Origin: Clostridiales bacterium UBA1738
GTDB lineage: Bacteria; Bacillota; Clostridia; UBA1381
DNA: 64,000 bases
Direction: 5' to 3'
NCBI GenBank assembly: GCA_002315735.1
Contig: DCIA01000002.1
Coordinates: 1-64,000 of the forward strand
Shown: in pieces, positions 60,075 through 64,000 of the stretch
Numbering within the stretch: position 1 is the first letter of the stretch
Layout of the letters: each line of letters starts with the position of its first letter
Made by a program: the position numbers and the translations under genes
The notes under the pieces: generated by a model
What the model was told of the DNA's origin: nothing
What the model saw: only the letters and a program-made list of their open reading frames with translations
Databases searched by the model: none

Positions 60075-61163
60075 ATGTTTAAGAAAATCTTTTTGGTAAT
60101 AACGGTGTTTTTTACATTTCAAAACACAATTTATGCGATAGATGTAAATAGTGAAGGAGCAGTTTTGATTGAGGCAGATACGGGACAGATTATTTATAAA
60201 AAAAATGAGAACAAAAAATTGCCTATTGCAAGCACCACAAAAATTATGACGGCTATTTTGGCTATTGAAAATGCCGAACCTAATGATGAATTTGTCGTTT
60301 CAAAAAAAGCACAAAATCAGGAAGGCTCATCTATATACTTGCGAGAAAATGAAAAAATTACAGTAAATGACCTTTTATATGGACTTTCGTTAAATTCAGG
60401 AAATGATGCGGCTGTTGTTTTGGCAGAGGGAGTTGGTGGAACAGAAGAAAATTTCGTTAAGATGATGAATGAAAAAGCAAAAAAAATAGGTTGTAAAAAT
60501 ACACATTTTACAAATCCAAACGGACTTTATGATAAAAACCACCAATCCACTGCACTTGATATGGCAAAAATTATGGCTTATGCTATGAATAATGGCTATT
60601 TTCGAAAGATTGTATCGACTAAGAATTACCAAATTGATAACGGAAGTTCTATAACATATTTAAAAAATCATAATAAACTGCTTTGGAAATATGACTACTG
60701 TATTGGTGGAAAAACGGGGTTTACAAAACTTTCCGGAAGATGCCTTGTTTCTTGCTGTGAAAAAGATAATATTAGACTTGTTTCGGTAACTCTTAATTGC
60801 CCTGATGATTGGAAAACTAATATGGATTTATTTGACTATGGCTTCCAAAAGGTGAAAATTTCTAATGTAATTGAAAAGAATGAGATATTGACGACAAGAA
60901 AAATAAACGGTGTAAATGTAAATTTGATTGCAGAAAATGAGGTGAGTATTCCACTTTTGAATGACAGAAAAAGGAATATTTCAGCAAAAGTATTTATAAA
61001 TAAAAACAAGGATATAAAGTCGGGTACAGTTATCGGATACGCCGATATTTACTACAAAAAAAGAAAAGTTGCAAGGACAAGGCTTTTAAGTGGTCAAGAT
61101 GTAAAATACTCCTATTACAGAGCATTTAAGGGCTTAATAAAAAGAACTCCAAGACCTTTATAG
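60075..61163 (+). CDS. D-alanyl-D-alanine carboxypeptidase (class A PBP5/DacF type)
   Basis: 362 residues. A signal peptide covers about 1-21 (ending IYA). The serine enzyme motifs are SxxK at 53-56 (STTK), SGN at 108-110 and KTG at 213-215. It trims the terminal D-alanine of peptidoglycan stems outside the membrane. The C-terminal domain (about 260-345) is the usual beta-rich extension, and a basic tail ends the protein. A sporulation role (DacF or DacB) is possible but not shown here. AAGGAG precedes the ATG. Its end overlaps the convergent coaX by 6 bases. Confidence 0.92.
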   Translation: MFKKIFLVITVFFTFQNTIYAIDVNSEGAVLIEADTGQIIYKKNENKKLPIASTTKIMTAILAIENAEPNDEFVVSKKAQNQEGSSIYLRENEKITVNDLLYGLSLNSGNDAAVVLAEGVGGTEENFVKMMNEKAKKIGCKNTHFTNPNGLYDKNHQSTALDMAKIMAYAMNNGYFRKIVSTKNYQIDNGSSITYLKNHNKLLWKYDYCIGGKTGFTKLSGRCLVSCCEKDNIRLVSVTLNCPDDWKTNMDLFDYGFQKVKISNVIEKNEILTTRKINGVNVNLIAENEVSIPLLNDRKRNISAKVFINKNKDIKSGTVIGYADIYYKKRKVARTRLLSGQDVKYSYYRAFKGLIKRTPRPL

Positions 61164-61174
61164 GTTTTGGAGTT
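61145..61174. terminator. Shared hairpin across the overlapping ends of the carboxypeptidase and coaX
   Basis: AACTCCAAGACCT (61145-61157) pairs with AGGTTTTGGAGTT (61162-61174) with one wobble; the loop holds both stop codons. The T tract is interrupted, so termination may be moderate. Confidence 0.55.
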
Positions 61175-61928
61175 TGTGTTTGTTATAGATAATCCATAGT
61201 CCGTCAAGAAGTAAGTTTTCTTCGTAGATGATTTTATGCTCGCAAAATGGGATAATATATTTTGAAAGTCCACCTGTTGCGATTGTTGTTACCTTTTCGC
61301 CGAGTTCTTTTTCTATCCTTCCTAACATTCCGTCCAGCATTGAAACATTACCTAAAACGGCGCCACTTTTCATAGCATCAATAGTATTTCTTCCGATAAC
61401 GCTCTTTGGTGCATCAAGACTTATCGATGGAAGAAGTGAGGTTTCCTTTGACAAGGCTCTTTGCGAAATTTCAATACCCGGTATTATTGAGCCGCCTAAG
61501 AACTTCCGATTTTTATCAATCACAAAAATAGTTGTTGCAGTTCCCATATCAACAAGAGCGATGGGCAAAGGGTATTTGTCGATTACAGCACAAGCCCCGA
61601 CAACTAAATCGCTTCCAACTTCTTTTGGGTCATCAAGAGCAACGTCTAAATATTCACAGCCTGCTACCACATATGGCTCTTTGGAAATGGCAAGTTTTAC
61701 AGCACATTTTAATGTTTCGTTTATTGGTGGAACAACAGAAGAAATAATTGCACCTTCAAATTTTGAGATATCAATACTTTTGCTTTGCAGCATAGCAGAA
61801 ATTATAGTTGCAAGCTCGAATTCTGTCTTTTGAATATCTGTTGAAATTCTCCCGCTAAAAAGTATGTTTCCGTTATCAATACAACCAAAAACAATATTGG
61901 TGTTACCTACATCAATCGCTAATATCAT
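61158..61928 (-). CDS. coaX: Type III pantothenate kinase
   Basis: 256 residues from the ATG at 61928 (MILAIDVGNTNIVFG), with AGAGGT upstream; longer in-frame readings run into the ATPase gene and the promoter and are rejected. It catalyses the first step of coenzyme A synthesis and is not inhibited by CoA. Phosphate loop DVGNTN (6-11), LVDMGTATTIFVID (about 127) and the GGSIIPG segment are present. coaBC is missing from the rpoZ-priA position in the superoperon and must be elsewhere. Confidence 0.95.
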   Translation of the reverse strand: MILAIDVGNTNIVFGCIDNGNILFSGRISTDIQKTEFELATIISAMLQSKSIDISKFEGAIISSVVPPINETLKCAVKLAISKEPYVVAGCEYLDVALDDPKEVGSDLVVGACAVIDKYPLPIALVDMGTATTIFVIDKNRKFLGGSIIPGIEISQRALSKETSLLPSISLDAPKSVIGRNTIDAMKSGAVLGNVSMLDGMLGRIEKELGEKVTTIATGGLSKYIIPFCEHKIIYEENLLLDGLWIIYNKHKLQNL

Positions 61929-61953
61929 AAATATAACCTCTTTTCGATAGTGT

Positions 61954-61982
61954 ATTATACAATGATATAAAAGAAATGTCAA
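61954..61982 (-). promoter_or_regulatory. Promoter of coaX, overlapping the ATPase stop codon
   Basis: Minus strand TTGACA (61982-61977), 17-base spacer, TATAAT (61959-61954), an exact consensus. The TGA of the upstream ATPase (61981-61979) is part of the -35 box. Confidence 0.8.
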
Positions 61983-63817
61983 TCTCTTACAAAAAATGCA
62001 CGAAGTGAATTTAATAATGCCAATATGCACACTCCTACATCTGCAAACACGGCAAGCCACATAGATGCGATTCCAAATGCTCCCAAAATCATAATAATAA
62101 TCTTAACCGAAAGTGCAAGAATGATATTTTCTTTTACTATTTGCATTGTTTTTCTTGCGATTTTTATCATATGCGGTATTTTTTCAAGATTGTCCGATAC
62201 AATTACAACATCGCTAGCTTCTATTGCGGCGTCAGAACCTACATTTCCCATAGAAATTCCAACATCTGAAATTGAGAGAACAGGAGCATCGTTTATGCCG
62301 TCTCCGACAAATCCGACAAATCCGTCTTTTTGCAATTCTTTGAGTTTTGAAACCTTATCCTGCGGCAAAAGGTTAGAAAAATAATTTATACCAAGACGAT
62401 TGGAGATTGGCGTGGCATTTTCTTTGGTGTCGCCTGTTAGCATTATAGGGTTTATTTTTAGTTTTTTGATAGAATCAATAGATGCTTTTGCGTTATCCTT
62501 TATTTTATCAAAAATTTGAATATATCCTGCGTATTCATTGTCAATAGAAATAAAAACAGCGTTGTCTGCATTTTCCGATGAATTAATAAAATCCTTTGTA
62601 CCAACCTTTACAAGATGGGAGTTGACCTTTGCACTAACTCCGTTTCCAGCAGTTTCGTGATAGTCCGAAATTGTACCCTCATCAATTTCTTCGTTAAAGG
62701 CAAGTTTTATTGCTTTTGCAATAGGGTGAGAAGAATGATATTCGCAACTTGCGGCATATTTTAAAAGGTCATACTTTGAATATTTGGTGCTTTGAACAGT
62801 TTGAACACTAAAATTTCCTTCGGTTAGAGTGCCGGTTTTGTCAAATGCAATAGAGTTTAGTTTTGATGCATTTTCAAGAGCGAACGCTCCTTTTATTAAG
62901 ATTCCGTTTTTCGATGCACAGCCAAGACCTGCAAAAAAGGAAAGCGGAATTGATACGACAAGAGCACAAGGACAAGATACTACTAAAAACAGCATAGAGC
63001 GGTAAAACCAAACCTTAAACTCATAGCCTAATATAGAGGGAACAAGTGTAATTAACAATGCAATTAAAACTACAATTGGAGTGTATATTTTTGAAAATTT
63101 TGTTATAAATTTTTCCGACTTTGATTTTTTGTCGTCATTAATTAATTTTAGTATTTTTGATGCAGTAGAGTCTTCGTATAGTTTTGTGACTTTGATTTTT
63201 AAAACGGAATCGGTACAAATCATTCCACTTAAAACCTCGTCACCTACCGACATTTTTTTAGGAACAGACTCGCCCGTTAAACTTTTTGTGTCAAGATATG
63301 CACTGCCCTCTATAATTATTCCGTCCAATGGGATTTTTTCGCCTGCCGATACCCTTATGATTTCACCGATTTTTACCGACTTTGACGGCATAGGGGAGAA
63401 GGTATCATTAAATAAAACATTTGCAAAATCAGAACGAAGGTCAATAAGGTTACCTATTGATTTTTTTGACTTTTCGACTGCAAAGTCAGATAAAAGTTCG
63501 CCAAATTGATAAAACATCATTACGCTAACTGCTTCGGGAATTTTATCAATGTAAATTGCACCAAGAGTCGCAATGGTCATCAAAAGATGCTCTGAAAACA
63601 CATATCTGATATTTTTTATTGCACTAAAAATCACATCATACCCTAATGTGACATAGGAGATGATATAAAATGTGCTGTTATTAAAATAAAATCCCATCAC
63701 AAATAAAATAAGACCGATTATTAGCCTCGTAGCCATAATTTTTCCGTCTTCGTGGTTGTTCTCATGATTATGTTCATGTTCGTGATGGTCGTGAGATTGA
63801 CAAGTTTTACAAGCCAT
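61979..63817 (-). CDS. Heavy-metal P1B-type ATPase (zinc/cadmium/cobalt exporter type)
   Basis: 612 residues. The short N-terminus carries CKTC (3-6) followed by a histidine-rich run (about 9-24) instead of a full heavy-metal-associated domain. Membrane metal-site CPC is in VVSCPCALVVSIP, the phosphorylated aspartate in AFDKTGTLTEG, the SSHPIAKA motif and GDGINDAPVL are all intact. CPC with these features fits Zn/Cd/Pb exporters (CadA/ZntA group). GGAGG precedes the ATG. An ArsR-type operator lies at its promoter, so metal-induced expression is likely. Confidence 0.9.
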   Translation of the reverse strand: MACKTCQSHDHHEHEHNHENNHEDGKIMATRLIIGLILFVMGFYFNNSTFYIISYVTLGYDVIFSAIKNIRYVFSEHLLMTIATLGAIYIDKIPEAVSVMMFYQFGELLSDFAVEKSKKSIGNLIDLRSDFANVLFNDTFSPMPSKSVKIGEIIRVSAGEKIPLDGIIIEGSAYLDTKSLTGESVPKKMSVGDEVLSGMICTDSVLKIKVTKLYEDSTASKILKLINDDKKSKSEKFITKFSKIYTPIVVLIALLITLVPSILGYEFKVWFYRSMLFLVVSCPCALVVSIPLSFFAGLGCASKNGILIKGAFALENASKLNSIAFDKTGTLTEGNFSVQTVQSTKYSKYDLLKYAASCEYHSSHPIAKAIKLAFNEEIDEGTISDYHETAGNGVSAKVNSHLVKVGTKDFINSSENADNAVFISIDNEYAGYIQIFDKIKDNAKASIDSIKKLKINPIMLTGDTKENATPISNRLGINYFSNLLPQDKVSKLKELQKDGFVGFVGDGINDAPVLSISDVGISMGNVGSDAAIEASDVVIVSDNLEKIPHMIKIARKTMQIVKENIILALSVKIIIMILGAFGIASMWLAVFADVGVCILALLNSLRAFFVRD

Positions 63818-63831
63818 AAATTTTCCTCCAT

Positions 63832-63857
63832 AACATATGAATGATTGTTCATATGTT
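63832..63857 (-). promoter_or_regulatory. ArsR/SmtB-type operator of the metal ATPase
   Basis: AACATATGAA (63832-63841), 6-base spacer, TTCATATGTT (63848-63857): a perfect 10-bp inverted repeat. It matches the ATATGAA-n6-TTCATAT pattern of SmtB/CzrA-class metal sensors and lies at the transcription start, so a metal-free repressor would block the promoter. The sensor gene itself is not in the window. Confidence 0.7.
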
Positions 63858-63858
63858 C

Positions 63859-63887
63859 ATTATAAGACTTTTAGTTAAAAAAGTCAA
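63859..63887 (-). promoter_or_regulatory. Promoter of the metal ATPase
   Basis: Minus strand TTGACT (63887-63882), 17-base spacer, TATAAT (63864-63859). Confidence 0.8.
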
Positions 63888-63892
63888 TAGAA

Positions 63893-63924
63893 AAACAAAA
63901 AAAGGTGGCAGAAATCTGCCACCT
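63893..63924 (-). terminator. Terminator of a minus-strand gene entering from the right
   Basis: AGGTGGCAG (63903-63911) and CTGCCACCT (63916-63924) form a 9-bp stem; on the minus strand a T run follows. The last 75 bases probably hold the 3' end of that gene, but two reading frames are open (stops at 63935 and 63960), so I do not call it. Confidence 0.8.
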
Positions 63925-64000
63925 AAATTCGACATTAATTTTGGAGACTATTTTTGCAACTACATTTTGTTAGCAGGGTAACAATAAACATAAGCAGTAC

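Noticed and set aside
61929..62060. In-frame upstream extension of coaX (44 residues, cysteine-rich)
   Set aside because: It overlaps the end of the ATPase gene and the coaX promoter; the canonical MILAIDVGNTN start has its own ribosome binding site.
1..64000. tRNA or rRNA genes, CRISPR arrays, prophage genes, insertion sequences with transposase
   Set aside because: None was recognised on either strand.

Overview
The window is a low-GC bacterial chromosome segment that reads as a spore-forming member of the Clostridia. The evidence is the 5' end of spoIIID at the left edge, a complete sigK-type sigma factor, IspH fused to S1 repeats, a glmS ribozyme, an RqcH (NFACT) protein, AGGAGG-type ribosome binding sites and AT-rich promoters, several with an extended TGaTATAAT -10 box. 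I cannot name a genus from sequence alone. No rRNA, tRNA, CRISPR array or intact insertion sequence was found.

Layout. 1-2300: spoIIID (partial), an iron-type alcohol dehydrogenase, a small membrane protein and a zinc-ribbon protein. 2388-7570: glmS behind its ribozyme, then glmM (amino-sugar supply for the cell wall), then a KDPG aldolase / KDG kinase pair. 7583-16163: an ABC exporter, a secreted copper-amine-oxidase-N/RsiV-like protein, a TetR regulator, a PutP-type symporter and a complete polar amino acid ABC importer. 16181-20216: a phosphoesterase, then tig-clpP-clpX. 20246-21976: rqcH on the minus strand. 22134-37444: a tightly packed 16-gene superoperon in nearly the same order as the Bacillus yloC-rpe block (yicC, remA, gmk, rpoZ, priA, def, fmt, yugP-like peptidase, rsmB, rlmN, prpC, prkC, rsgA, rpe), extended by a cysteine desulfurase and thiI. 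37517-47829: recA, ptsH, then uvrC, a solute-binding lipoprotein, an RpiR regulator, a flavoprotein, cmk, plsC and ispH-S1. 47946-52319: murD and three tandem M42 peptidases. 52346-54176: an accessory cassette. 54204-64000: mltG/obgE (minus), sigK, a paired M16 system, a D-Ala-D-Ala carboxypeptidase, coaX and a metal P-type ATPase with an ArsR-style operator.

Most of the window is conserved housekeeping. The exception is the 1.86-kb cassette between the third M42 peptidase and mltG. It holds a 48-residue ribbon-helix-helix regulator, a radical SAM/SPASM enzyme with an N-terminal PqqD-like recognition domain, and, after a perfect ribosome binding site, an unlisted 32-residue peptide with three cysteines. 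This is the architecture of a minimal ribosomally made, radical-modified peptide (RiPP) locus. The cassette lies exactly between two copies of one 29-bp terminator. The left copy carries the stop codon of the M42 gene and the right copy the stop codon of mltG, so it looks like an insertion into what was once a single bidirectional terminator.
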